Assembly (NCBI GenBank): GCA_017305925.1
Contig: JAFKJW010000201.1
Location: 1-54,100 of the forward strand
From: Hyphomicrobiales bacterium
GTDB lineage: Bacteria; Pseudomonadota; Alphaproteobacteria; Rhizobiales; Rhizobiaceae
Length of the DNA: 54,100 bases
Direction of reading: 5' to 3'
The notes below the pieces were generated by a model. It had not been told where the DNA came from, did not search any database, and saw nothing but the letters and a program-made list of their open reading frames with translations. Below, piece by piece: positions 33,731-42,243 of the stretch; the stretch's first letter is position 1; every line of letters starts with the position of its first letter. The position numbers and the translations under genes were made by a program.

Positions 33731-36717
33731 GCCGCTATCGCGTTCCGGGCCGAGGGCGGCTCGATCACGGCAAGCCCGTCACCTTCACCTTCGACGGCAG
33801 GACCTATCAGGGCGTACGTGGCGACACCGTGGCCTCGGCGCTTCTGGCCAACGGCGTCCATCTGATGGGGCGCTCCTTCAAGTATCACCGTCCGCGCGGA
33901 CCGATCGCCGCGGGCTCCGAGGAGCCCAACGCCCTGATCGGCACGCGGCGCGGGCCCGGCCGGTTCGAGCCGAACACCCGCGCCACGGTGCAGGAGCTCC
34001 GCGCCGGGCTGGAAACCGCTTCGCAGAACAAATATCCCAGCCTGAAATTCGATGTCGGCGCGATCAACGACGCCGCCTACATGCTGTTCTCGGCCGGCTT
34101 CTACTACAAGACCTTCATGTGGCCGAAGAGTTTCTGGCACAAGGTCTACGAGCCATTCATCCGCGCCGCAGCCGGCCTCGGCGTCAGCCCGACCGAGGAG
34201 GATCCGGACGCTTACGCCTCGCGTTACCTGCATTGCGACGTGCTGATCGTCGGCGCCGGCCCCGCCGGCCTTGCGGCCGCGCGCGCCGCAGCGGTCGACG
34301 GGCTGAAGGTCGTCCTCGTCGACGAGAACGCCGAAGCCGGTGGCACGCTTCTGTCGGAGCCGCAGGTGCGGATCGACGGCCGCCCGGCGTGGGACTGGCT
34401 GGCGGACGAGTTGAAGGCGCTGAAGGATCAGGGCGTGCGTATCATGACCCGCACCACCGCTTTCGCCTACTACCATCAGAACATGCTCGGTCTTTGCGAG
34501 CGCGTGACCGACCACCTCGATACCGTACCGAAGGACACGCCGCGCGAGCGCCTGTGGCGGGTGCGCGCGCGCCGGGTGGTGCTGGCCCAGGGCGCGCTGG
34601 AGAAGCCGCTGGTGTTCCACGGCAACGACCGGCCGGGCGTCATGCTGGCCGGTGCGGCACAGACCTACCTGAACCGCTACGGCGTGCGCGTCGGCGACCG
34701 GCCGGTCGTCGTCACCAGCCATGACAGCGCGTGGTACGCCGCCTTCGACCTGCAGGGCGCCGGCGCGCATGTTGAGGCCATCGTCGACACCCGCACCGCC
34801 GTCCGCGACGATTTGCTGAACGAGGCCCGCGCGCTCGGCATCCCCGTCATGCTGTCGCACACGGCGACGGCCACCTCGGGCCGGCTGCGCGTCAAGTCGA
34901 TCCGCGTCAACCTGGTCAGCAGCGGCAAGGTCGGGGCAGGCCAGGCCATCGCCTGCGACACGGTGCTGATGTCGGGCGGCTGGACGCCCTCGCTGCATCT
35001 GTTCTCGCACACGCAGGGCAAGCTCGCGTGGAGCGACGACCTGACCACCTTCCTGCCCGACAGGACGAACGAGGCTTGTGCCATCGCCGGCGCAAGCCGC
35101 GGCCTGTGGGGCATCGAGGCAGCGTTGCGGGACGGCGCCGAGCGCGGCCGCGAAACGGCGGAAGCGCTGGGCAAGGCGGGTAATGCCGCGACCCATGCGG
35201 TCGAGAACGACCGCCCCGGCACAGGCGTGTCGCACAAGGAACTGCCGACCGATCGCGACCCCGGCAAGGCCAAGGCTTTCGTCGACTACCAGAACGACGT
35301 GACCGCCAAGGACCTGCGGCTCGCGGTGCGCGAAGGCATGCGCTCCATCGAGCACGTCAAGCGTTACACCACCAACGGCATGGCGACCGACCAGGGCAAG
35401 ATGTCGAACATCAACGGCCTGAACATCGCCGCCGACGCGCTTGGCAAGCGCCAGCCGGAAGTCGGGCTGACCACGTTCCGTCCGCCCTATACGCCGACCA
35501 CATTCGGCGCCTTCGCGAACTATCATCGCGGCGACCATTTCGAAGTCACCCGCAAGACGCAGATCGACGGCTGGGCGGCCGAGAACGGCGCTGTGTTCGA
35601 GCCGGTCGGACAATGGCGCCGGGCGTGGTATTTCCCCAAGCCCGGCGAGGACATGGATGCCGCCGTCGGCCGCGAATGCCGCGCGGTGCGGACAAGCCTC
35701 GGCATCTTCGACGCCTCGACGCTGGGCAAGATCGAAGTCGTCGGCCCCGACGCCGTCACCTTCATGGAGCGGATGTACACCAATCCGTGGGCGAAGCTCG
35801 GCGTCGGGCGCTGCCGCTACGGCCTGCTGCTCGGCGACGACGGCTATATCCGCGACGACGGCGTGATCGGGCGCATGGCGCCGGACCGTTTCCACGTCAC
35901 CACCACCACCGGCGGCGCGGCGCGCGTGCTCAACATGATGGAGGACTACCTCCAGACCGAGTGGCCGGACCTGAACGTCTGGCTGACCTCGACGACCGAG
36001 CAGTGGTCCACCGTCGCGCTGAACGGGCCGAACGCCGCCAAGCTGCTGGCGCCCTTGGTGGAGGGGGTCGAACTGACCGAGGACGCGTTCCCGCATATGT
36101 CCTGCGTGGAATGCACGGTGGCGGGAATGCCGGCGCGGCTGTTCCGCGTCAGCTTCACCGGCGAGATCGGCTTCGAGGTCAACGTAGCCGCCCCGCTGGG
36201 CCGCAGGCTGTGGGAGATCCTGTGGGATGCCGGCCAGCAATACGGCATCGTCCCCTACGGCACCGAGACGATGCACGTCCTACGCGCCGAGAAGGGCTAC
36301 ATCATCGTCGGCCAGGACACCGACGGCACGGTCACTCCCTATGACGCCGGCATGGGCTGGGCGGTCGGCAAGAACAAGCCCGACTTCGTCGGCAAGCGCG
36401 GCCTGGCGCGTCCCGACCTGACGGCGAATGGCCGCAGGCATCTCGTCGGCCTGCTGACGGAGGACCGCTCGAAGCTGGAGGAAGGCGCGCAGATCGTGTT
36501 CGACGCCAGGCAGCCGATCCCGATGAAGATGGTCGGCCACGTCACCTCGTCCTACCATTCGGACGCGGCCGGCCGGCCGATCGCGCTCGCGCTGGTCGAG
36601 GGCGGGCATGAGCGGATGGGCGAGACCGTCTATCTCCCGATGCCCGGCAGGACCATCGCCGCCACCATCACCGGGACCGTCTTCGTCGATCCCGAAAACA
36701 TCCGCCTGAAGATCTGA
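33727..36717 (+). CDS. soxA: sarcosine oxidase alpha subunit
   Basis: 996 residues, full length. Domain order: an N-terminal 2Fe-2S-like fold without cluster cysteines (VTFTFDGRTYQGVRGDTVAS), a NAD-binding Rossmann region (DVLIVGAGPAGLAAARAA near residue 172), and a C-terminal aminomethyltransferase-like folate domain (from about 600; SLGIFDASTLGKIEVVG, then VSFTGEIGFEVNV). The ATG at 33727 overlaps the soxD stop; the open frame extends further upstream but is soxD shadow. It forms the tetramer with SoxB, SoxD and SoxG in the cytoplasm. Confidence 0.96.
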   Translation: MSRYRVPGRGRLDHGKPVTFTFDGRTYQGVRGDTVASALLANGVHLMGRSFKYHRPRGPIAAGSEEPNALIGTRRGPGRFEPNTRATVQELRAGLETASQNKYPSLKFDVGAINDAAYMLFSAGFYYKTFMWPKSFWHKVYEPFIRAAAGLGVSPTEEDPDAYASRYLHCDVLIVGAGPAGLAAARAAAVDGLKVVLVDENAEAGGTLLSEPQVRIDGRPAWDWLADELKALKDQGVRIMTRTTAFAYYHQNMLGLCERVTDHLDTVPKDTPRERLWRVRARRVVLAQGALEKPLVFHGNDRPGVMLAGAAQTYLNRYGVRVGDRPVVVTSHDSAWYAAFDLQGAGAHVEAIVDTRTAVRDDLLNEARALGIPVMLSHTATATSGRLRVKSIRVNLVSSGKVGAGQAIACDTVLMSGGWTPSLHLFSHTQGKLAWSDDLTTFLPDRTNEACAIAGASRGLWGIEAALRDGAERGRETAEALGKAGNAATHAVENDRPGTGVSHKELPTDRDPGKAKAFVDYQNDVTAKDLRLAVREGMRSIEHVKRYTTNGMATDQGKMSNINGLNIAADALGKRQPEVGLTTFRPPYTPTTFGAFANYHRGDHFEVTRKTQIDGWAAENGAVFEPVGQWRRAWYFPKPGEDMDAAVGRECRAVRTSLGIFDASTLGKIEVVGPDAVTFMERMYTNPWAKLGVGRCRYGLLLGDDGYIRDDGVIGRMAPDRFHVTTTTGGAARVLNMMEDYLQTEWPDLNVWLTSTTEQWSTVALNGPNAAKLLAPLVEGVELTEDAFPHMSCVECTVAGMPARLFRVSFTGEIGFEVNVAAPLGRRLWEILWDAGQQYGIVPYGTETMHVLRAEKGYIIVGQDTDGTVTPYDAGMGWAVGKNKPDFVGKRGLARPDLTANGRRHLVGLLTEDRSKLEEGAQIVFDARQPIPMKMVGHVTSSYHSDAAGRPIALALVEGGHERMGETVYLPMPGRTIAATITGTVFVDPENIRLKI

Positions 36718-36729
36718 CCGGAGGCGAAG

Positions 36730-37284
36730 ATGAGCATCGAAGTTTCCTCCCTCGCCCCCGGCCTCCTGGCCGAAACCCCAGTCGCGCGGGTCAGCGTCCT
36801 CCCGGCGAAGGCGCGGCTGTCGCTGCGCGCGAGAGGCAGCGCGGCGCCGATCGCCGCAGCGCTCGGCCTCGGCCTGCCCGACCGCATCGGTCGCCGCGCC
36901 GCCGCCGGCGCAATCGAGGCGATCCGGCTCGGCCCGGACGAATGGACGGTCCTCGCCCCCGCTGAGGACGCCGCCCGGCTGATTGCGGCTTGCGCGGCGC
37001 TGGCCACGAGCCATCCGCACAGCCTCGTCGATATTTCGGGCCGCGAGGTCACCCTGCTGATCGAAGGATCGAAGGCTGCCGAGCTGCTCACCCTCGGCTG
37101 CCCGCGCGACATCGCCACGATCCCGCCCGGCGAAGGCCGCCGCACCTTGTTCGACGGCGCGACCGTCGTGCTGTGGCGCGACGCCGAAGACCGCTTCCAC
37201 CTGGATGTCTGGAACAGCTTCGCCAGCCATATCGCGCAGCTGCTTGAAACCGGCTGCAAGGAACTCGCCGCCGAACCCGCCTGA
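36730..37284 (+). CDS. soxG: sarcosine oxidase gamma subunit
   Basis: 184 residues, the usual SoxG size, with family segments RLGPDEWTVLAP, HSLVDISGREVTLLIEGSKA and LWRDAEDRFHLDVWNSFA. Structurally it is a truncated folate-domain-like subunit. It begins 12 bases after soxA and closes the sox operon. No serine hydroxymethyltransferase or purU gene follows, so one-carbon processing is encoded elsewhere. Confidence 0.94.
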   Translation: MSIEVSSLAPGLLAETPVARVSVLPAKARLSLRARGSAAPIAAALGLGLPDRIGRRAAAGAIEAIRLGPDEWTVLAPAEDAARLIAACAALATSHPHSLVDISGREVTLLIEGSKAAELLTLGCPRDIATIPPGEGRRTLFDGATVVLWRDAEDRFHLDVWNSFASHIAQLLETGCKELAAEPA

Positions 37285-37432
37285 CCTTCGAGGGAACTCC
37301 GCTCGTTCCGCCGAGATGCTGGCGCCCAAGGGTCCGTGCCGACCAGCAAATAGGCCGAGGGCCATGGGTAGCACCGGCTGACACCGGGAACGATAGCGGG
37401 CGGAGAAGGGTCTCCCGGTTGGAGGCAGCCAA

Positions 37433-37595
37433 ATGCGCAACGATAAGATTGCCATGGGCATTGCTGCGGGAATCGCCATCGGCGCTGGCATGGGTGCGCG
37501 ATGGACAACATCGGAATGGGCGTCGGTCTGGCGCTCGGGATCGCACTGGGCTCAGCCTGGAAGGCCTGGGACGAGCGCGAACAGCCCCGGCGGGT
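37433..37595 (+). pseudogene. small glycine-zipper membrane protein, frameshifted
   Basis: The ATG at 37433, with GGAGG seven bases upstream, opens MRNDKIAMGIAAGIAIGAGM. From position 37501, in another frame, the reading continues MDNIGMGVGLALGIALGSAW. Small proteins with two such glycine-zipper helices (KIAMGIGIGIA...MDNIAMGIGIG) are common in bacteria, so the two halves are one gene broken by a one-base deletion before 37501. No stop ends the second half before it runs into the opposite-strand I78 gene. Confidence 0.55.
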
Positions 37596-37596
37596 T

Positions 37597-37887
37597 CTAC
37601 CCACAGAAGGCGCGGACGATCTTCCCGGTTCTCGGGTTGGTCTCGATCGTGATGCGCTCCCGCCTGTAGTCCATGGTCACGCCTTGACCAGGCTTGATCT
37701 GGCGGACGATGGTCGCGCCGGTCATCCGTTTCGCTCGATTGTTGGTGATCCGTCGCTTGCCGCTCAATGCTTCGGCCGCCGCCCGGTTGCAAATGCCGGG
37801 CTTCGATTTAGCGGCGGCAGGTTCGTTTTGGCCGACCGCGAGTATCAGGCCGGCCGCTGCGAGAAGGAGGATTTTGTGTTTGCCCAT
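37597..37887 (-). CDS. I78-family peptidase inhibitor, exported
   Basis: 96 residues. The signal peptide MGKHKILLLAAAGLILAVG with cleavage near AAA is followed by a short I78 domain: ICNRAAAEALSGKR, then RMTGATIVRQIKPGQGVTMD, YRRERITIETN and the terminal VRAFCG. Two cysteines (ICN and FCG) probably form a disulphide. Family members are small periplasmic serine-protease inhibitors. The ATG at 37887 is used because the upstream ATG at 37923 would add a polar stretch before the signal. It is flanked by gene wrecks on both sides and appears to be the only intact gene between soxG and the Aap-like operon. Confidence 0.8.
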   Translation of the reverse strand: MGKHKILLLAAAGLILAVGQNEPAAAKSKPGICNRAAAEALSGKRRITNNRAKRMTGATIVRQIKPGQGVTMDYRRERITIETNPRTGKIVRAFCG

Positions 37888-38000
37888 ATGGATGCTCCAA
37901 TCATGCGTGTCGTGCGGGATCATTCAACAGCATTGAAGATGACTGGTTTCTGAACGGAAAGCGGCTCTCCGACCGTTTCGGTCGGCACAAGCGGTGCGAT

Positions 38001-38111
38001 TTGTTTAGTCCCGGCATTTTCTGGAGCGGATTGAGTTTGGAGCGGTCGGGCTGGGAGGCCCGATGTCTTGCGGATGAAGTTGTATGGCGTGAGGCCGTCG
38101 GGCGTTTTGAG
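38001..38111 (-). pseudogene. IS481-family transposase C-terminal remnant
   Basis: On the minus strand one frame reads LKTPDGLTPYNFIRKT and another continues QPDRSKLNPLQKMPGLN, the end of IS481-type transposases (compare the copy at 53875, QPERFRLNPIHQMPELN). At least one frameshift separates the parts, and the element has no recognisable ends. An old insertion. Confidence 0.6.
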
Positions 38112-38113
38112 CC

Positions 38114-38362
38114 AACTCGGCCCTCGTCATCACCGGCCCGGAGCAACTTTCCGTCGCGGAGAACCAGACGCTCGTCGCGGTGACCAACATAGGCTTTCAC
38201 CGTCGATGTCACCGACGTCGATGACTCTGTTATGCGCACCGGCACGTCCGGCAACGACTTTTCGAGGATAAGGCCACCACATCCGGTCTGTTCAAGGGCG
38301 GCGTCGGCCTCGACACCGCCATCTTCGCCGGCCCGCATCGGGACTGCATCATCGTCCCGTAG
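38114..38362 (+). pseudogene. degenerate RTX/cadherin-like adhesin fragment
   Basis: Pieces in shifting plus-strand frames recall a large calcium-binding adhesin: VITGPEQLSVAENQTLVAVT (cadherin-like repeat start), AFTVDVTDVDD (repeat end), GTSGNDF (RTX-type nonapeptide-like) and GGVGLDTAIFAGPHRD, very close to the GGxGxDTAxFxGPR element of RTX-protein C-termini. A TAG follows. Several indels separate the parts, so this is the decayed 3' end of a large gene. Confidence 0.5.
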
Positions 38363-38423
38363 CCGGATGGCATCATCACCGCGAGACCGATATCGGGAAA
38401 CAAAGCTTATTAATTGCTATTCA

Positions 38424-38446
38424 ATTACAATGATACTCATTGCAAT
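38424..38446. promoter_or_regulatory. ATTACAAT-N7-ATTGCAAT box before the Aap-like operon
   Basis: ATTACAAT, seven bases, then ATTGCAAT, in strikingly AT-rich DNA. The second half contains the -35 hexamer of the promoter at 38440. An identical arrangement (same spacing and orientation relative to transcription) precedes the FMN dehydrogenase gene at 46089-47243. Likely site of a shared regulator, with the IclR protein encoded at 43558 as first candidate. Confidence 0.6.
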
Positions 38447-38467
38447 CTTTACGAACTGTGTTACGAT
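38440..38467 (+). promoter_or_regulatory. candidate promoter of the Aap-like operon
   Basis: TTGCAA (38440-38445), 16 bases, then TACGAT (38462-38467), 57 bases before the SBP start codon. The -35 lies inside the ATTGCAAT half-site. Confidence 0.5.
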
Positions 38468-38523
38468 TTAAATCGCTCGCAGCGATCTGCGGCTGGCGAA
38501 CAGTCGATAAAAAGGGGAGAGAC

Positions 38524-39549
38524 ATGAAATCGGTACTTCTATTGGGAGCTGCGATAACCTTCGCGCTTGCTGGCAACCCGGCTTCGGCCGACACGCTTCA
38601 GACGGTCAAGGACCGGGGCTTCCTGCTTTGCGGCGTTTCCACCGGCAATCCCGGGTTCTCTGCCCCCAACGACAAGGGTGACTGGAAAGGATTCGATGTC
38701 GACCTTTGCCACGCAATCGCGGCCGCGGTTTTTGGTGACGGCTCCAAAGTGAAATACGTGCCGCTGACCTCGAAAGTGCGTTTCACGGCTCTCAGCTCGG
38801 GCGAAGTGGACGTTCTCGCCCGGCAGACGACGTGGACATCCAGCCGTGACACCAGCCTCGGGCTCATTTTCCCGGCGATCTACTTCTATGACGGGCAGGG
38901 CTTCATGGTGAACTCGAAGAATCTTCCCGACGTGAAGTCCGCGAAGGACCTCTCCGGCGCCACCGTCTGCACCCTCACCGGAACGACGGCCGAGCTGAAC
39001 ATGTCGGATTGGTTCAGGGCCAACAAAATCGAATTTACCCCCCTCGTTTTCGAGAAGCTGGAGGAACTGAACGCAGCTTACGACTCGGGCCGCTGCGACG
39101 TTTATACTGACGACATGTCGCAGTTGTACGGCATCCGGCTCACGTTGAGCAGTCCTCCCGACCACGCGGTGCTGCCGGAAGTCATCTCGAAGGAGCCTTA
39201 CAGCCTTGGCGTGCGGCAAGGGGACGACAAGTGGATGAATGTCGTTAAGTGGACAAATTTCGCGCTTCTCGATGCCGAGGAATACGACATCACCCAGGCC
39301 AACGTCGAAGAGATGAAAGGGTCCTCCAACCCGGATATCAAGCGCATGCTTGGCCAGGAAGAAGGAACGACGATCGGCAGCGATCTGGGTGTGGCGAACG
39401 ACTACGTCGTCAATATCCTCAAGGCCGTCGGCAACTACGGCGAGATCTTCGAACGCAATATCGGCAAGGACTCGCCCGTCAAAATGGAGCGCGGAAGGAA
39501 CGCTCTGTGGACCAACGGCGGGCTGCTGTACGCTCCGCCCATCCGTTGA
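38524..39549 (+). CDS. general amino-acid ABC transporter binding protein (AapJ-like)
   Basis: 341 residues of solute-binding family 3. Signal peptide MKSVLLLGAAITFALAGNPA with cleavage at ASA-DT, then the family core LLCGVSTGNPGFSAPNDKG, WKGFDVDLCHAIAAAVFGD and TTWTSSRDTSLG typical of AapJ/BztA proteins. GGGGAGA precedes the ATG at 38524; the open frame extends upstream through the promoter and is not used. Partner permeases follow at 39880 and 41051, but no ATPase gene is present. Ligands are likely amino or hydroxy-amino acids. Confidence 0.92.
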   Translation: MKSVLLLGAAITFALAGNPASADTLQTVKDRGFLLCGVSTGNPGFSAPNDKGDWKGFDVDLCHAIAAAVFGDGSKVKYVPLTSKVRFTALSSGEVDVLARQTTWTSSRDTSLGLIFPAIYFYDGQGFMVNSKNLPDVKSAKDLSGATVCTLTGTTAELNMSDWFRANKIEFTPLVFEKLEELNAAYDSGRCDVYTDDMSQLYGIRLTLSSPPDHAVLPEVISKEPYSLGVRQGDDKWMNVVKWTNFALLDAEEYDITQANVEEMKGSSNPDIKRMLGQEEGTTIGSDLGVANDYVVNILKAVGNYGEIFERNIGKDSPVKMERGRNALWTNGGLLYAPPIR

Positions 39550-39559
39550 CAAAAGCGTT

Positions 39560-39589
39560 CGCAGGGGAGAGCGAATGCTCGCCCCTGCG
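39560..39589 (+). terminator. two-step stem-loop after SBP gene
   Basis: CGCAGGGG / CCCCTGCG encloses a second stem GAGC / GCTC with a GAAT tetraloop, giving 12 base pairs with one A-G mismatch. It begins 10 bases after the SBP stop. Likely 3'-end stabiliser or attenuator ahead of the permease genes. Confidence 0.65.
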
Positions 39590-39879
39590 TTCCGCGGCCT
39601 GCAGGGTGCCCATGATCGATGCGCCCGTCGAAGCGGCGGCGAAAGCGGCAACCGCTGCTTTCCGTGACCGGAGGGCCTGGTTCTACAGACGGGCTCTGGC
39701 CAACCATGTTCCCGGCATGACGTTCCGCGAACCGGAAGCGCCGATCGAGGAACAAAGTGTTCGTCATGGGCGCGACGATCGTCGATGCGATCGCGCCGGG
39801 CGCGCCACGCGCCATAGGTCCGAATGCGAGCAGCTCGGCATTCCGAGCCTGTCGATCGATCAATCATTGAGGTCGGATA
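39590..39879. other. gap between SBP and permease genes, no supported gene
   Basis: 290 bases after the hairpin. A plus-strand frame begins MIDAPVEAAAKAATAAFRDR and continues RAWFYRRALANHVPG with reasonable composition, but then turns Arg-rich and runs across the permease start. Another frame holds FVMGATIVDAIAPGAPRA. This could be a decayed small gene; I cannot name it. Confidence 0.3.
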
Positions 39880-41049
39880 ATGTCCGTAAGCCACAGTGCA
39901 AGCCGCCTGCTGCATAATCCGAAGGTGCGGAACACCGCCGTGCAGGCGCTTGTCGTGGTCCTGTTTCTCGTCGTCGCATATGAAGTCACGTCAAATCTCA
40001 TAACCAACCTTCGACGGGCGAATATCCACTCCGGATTTGATTTCCTGAGCGCGCGCGCCGGCTTCGAGATCGACAAGCCTTTGATCGACTACAACGGCAA
40101 TTCGACCTACGGCCGCGCGCTTGTGGTCGGATTGCTGAACACGATTCTCGTTGCCGTTGCCGGAATTATCCTGTCGACCATCGTCGGGTTTATGGTCGGC
40201 GTCGGCCGATTGTCTCGCAATTGGCTGCTTGCAAAAATATGCACCGTGTATGTGGAGACTTTCAGGAATCTTCCACCCTTGCTGGTGATATTTTTCCTGT
40301 ATATCGGCATACTTCAATTCTTACCGCAGCCGCGCCAATCAGTGCGCCTCCCCCTCGGGGTCTATCTCAACAACCGGGGAATAACCTTTCCCAGACCGAT
40401 CTTTGAAGACGGCTTCGGTATCGTTCTGATCGCCGTCTGCGTTGCGGTCCTGGCGTCGTTTCTGGCGGCGCGTTGGGCCCGGGCGCGCCAGGCGGCGACG
40501 GGCAAGCAATTTCATACGGTCTGGACGTCTGTCGGGTTTCTGGTTGCGGTGCCGCTTCTTGCATTCCTGGGAACCGGACGCCCTATCGCATTCGACTACC
40601 CGACGCTCGGCACATTCAATCTGAAGGGCGGCGCCGTCATCGGGCCGGAGTTCATCGCGCTCCTGCTTGCCCTCTCCTTGTATACCGCCTCCTACATCGC
40701 CGAGATCGTCCGCTCCGGGATACTGGGGGTGCCGCAGGGACAGACGGAAGCCTCGAAAGCGATGGGGCTTTCGCCGTCGGCGACCATGCGCCTGGTTGTT
40801 CTTCCGCAAGCCTTCCGCATCATAATTCCCCCTCTCACGAGCCAATATCTGAATCTGACCAAGAACTCGTCCCTGGCCATAGCCATCGGCTACTCAGATC
40901 TGGTGGCGGTGGGCGGAACGATACTCAACCAGACGGGTCAGGCCGTGGAAGTCATAACCATCTGGATGGCGACGTATCTGTGCCTGAGCCTTGCGACTTC
41001 CGCGTTCATGAACTGGTTCAATTCCAAGATGGCCCTCGTAGAGAGATGA
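39880..41049 (+). CDS. amino-acid ABC transporter permease (AapQ-like)
   Basis: 389 residues, typical of the AapQ/BztB permeases that carry a long insertion between helices. Family marks are [40 protein letters not shown] and the EAA-type loop [20 protein letters not shown] with [19 protein letters not shown]. It forms a heterodimer with the AapM-like protein one base downstream. Confidence 0.93.
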   Translation: MSVSHSASRLLHNPKVRNTAVQALVVVLFLVVAYEVTSNLITNLRRANIHSGFDFLSARAGFEIDKPLIDYNGNSTYGRALVVGLLNTILVAVAGIILSTIVGFMVGVGRLSRNWLLAKICTVYVETFRNLPPLLVIFFLYIGILQFLPQPRQSVRLPLGVYLNNRGITFPRPIFEDGFGIVLIAVCVAVLASFLAARWARARQAATGKQFHTVWTSVGFLVAVPLLAFLGTGRPIAFDYPTLGTFNLKGGAVIGPEFIALLLALSLYTASYIAEIVRSGILGVPQGQTEASKAMGLSPSATMRLVVLPQAFRIIIPPLTSQYLNLTKNSSLAIAIGYSDLVAVGGTILNQTGQAVEVITIWMATYLCLSLATSAFMNWFNSKMALVER

Positions 41050-41050
41050 C

Positions 41051-42196
41051 ATGGACAGTCGTTTTGTCAGGGATGTGATGCTGACGGCGGAGCCGCCGCC
41101 GCTGCGCCAAAGGGGCTTCCCCGTCTGGATACGGCACAATCTGTTCGCCTCGACGACGGACAGTCTGGTGACCCTCGTCTGTATTCTGGCGCTCGCCTAT
41201 GTGGTGCCGACCCTGTTGAACTGGCTTTTCATACAAGCCGCATGGACCGGTTCGGACAGAAGCTTCTGCGCGACGGCCGTGCAGGGAGGAATTCAGCCCG
41301 ACGACTGGAGCGGCGCCTGCTGGGCTTTCGTGAGGGCGAAGTTCAGCCAGTTCATTTTCGGGCGCTACCCGATCGATCAACGCTGGCGACCGATGTTGGT
41401 CGGGATACTCCTCATCCTCCTGGTCCTGCCTTTCCTGACCCCTTACGCGCCCCGGAAGAATCTGAACGCCCTGCTGCTGTTCATCGCCCTGCCTGTCGTT
41501 TCCTTTTTCCTGCTCTACGGCGGGTTCGGCCTCCCCGTGGTGGAGACGGAACGCTGGGGCGGTCTCATGGTCACGCTGATCCTCTCTTTCGTCGGGATCA
41601 CGGTTTCTCTGCCGCTCGGCATCCTGCTCGCCCTCGGCAGGCGATCCAGGCTGCCTGTGATCAGGCTCTTTTCCACGACGTTCATCGAGGTGCTGCGCGG
41701 CGTTCCGCTCATTACCGTCCTGTTCATGGCGAGCGTCATGCTGCCGCTGTTCCTCCCCGATGGCATGGACATCGACAAGCTCCTACGGGCCATTGTCGGC
41801 GTCTCGATCTTTGCATCCGCCTATATGGCGGAGGTGATCCGCGGCGGCCTTCAGGCGATTCCGAAAGGCCAGTCGGAAGGCGCGGATTCTCTCGGCCTGA
41901 CCTACTGGAAGAAAATGTATCTGATCATCCTGCCGCAGGCGATAAAGCTGGTCGTCCCGGGCATCGTCAACACGTTTATCGGGATGTTCAAGGACTCGTC
42001 CCTCATCTCGATCATCGGGATGTTCGATCTTCTGGGGATCGTCCGCTTCAATTTCAGCGATCCAAGCTGGGCCACTCCGGTCACCCCGGTGTCGGGACTG
42101 CTTTTCGCCGGCTTCGTCTTCTGGATCTTCTGCTTTGGAATGTCCCGCTATTCCGGGTTCCTGGAGCGCCACTTGGATACGGGCCACAGGCGGTGA
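41051..42196 (+). CDS. amino-acid ABC transporter permease (AapM-like)
   Basis: 381 residues with the AapM/BztC layout. Marks include [40 protein letters not shown] and the loop [20 protein letters not shown] with [20 protein letters not shown]. It starts one base after the AapQ-like stop. The usual fourth gene, the AapP ATPase, is missing: the next gene is an FMN dehydrogenase. The transporter must borrow an ATPase encoded elsewhere. Confidence 0.93.
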   Translation: MDSRFVRDVMLTAEPPPLRQRGFPVWIRHNLFASTTDSLVTLVCILALAYVVPTLLNWLFIQAAWTGSDRSFCATAVQGGIQPDDWSGACWAFVRAKFSQFIFGRYPIDQRWRPMLVGILLILLVLPFLTPYAPRKNLNALLLFIALPVVSFFLLYGGFGLPVVETERWGGLMVTLILSFVGITVSLPLGILLALGRRSRLPVIRLFSTTFIEVLRGVPLITVLFMASVMLPLFLPDGMDIDKLLRAIVGVSIFASAYMAEVIRGGLQAIPKGQSEGADSLGLTYWKKMYLIILPQAIKLVVPGIVNTFIGMFKDSSLISIIGMFDLLGIVRFNFSDPSWATPVTPVSGLLFAGFVFWIFCFGMSRYSGFLERHLDTGHRR

Positions 42197-42243
42197 CGGG
42201 CCTAGTATCTCCGAATTCGCAATACGGCGCGAGGTGAAGTTCG

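Noticed and set aside
33673-36276. Very long minus-strand open frame opposite soxA
   Set aside because: High-GC antisense shadow; soxA is intact on the other strand.
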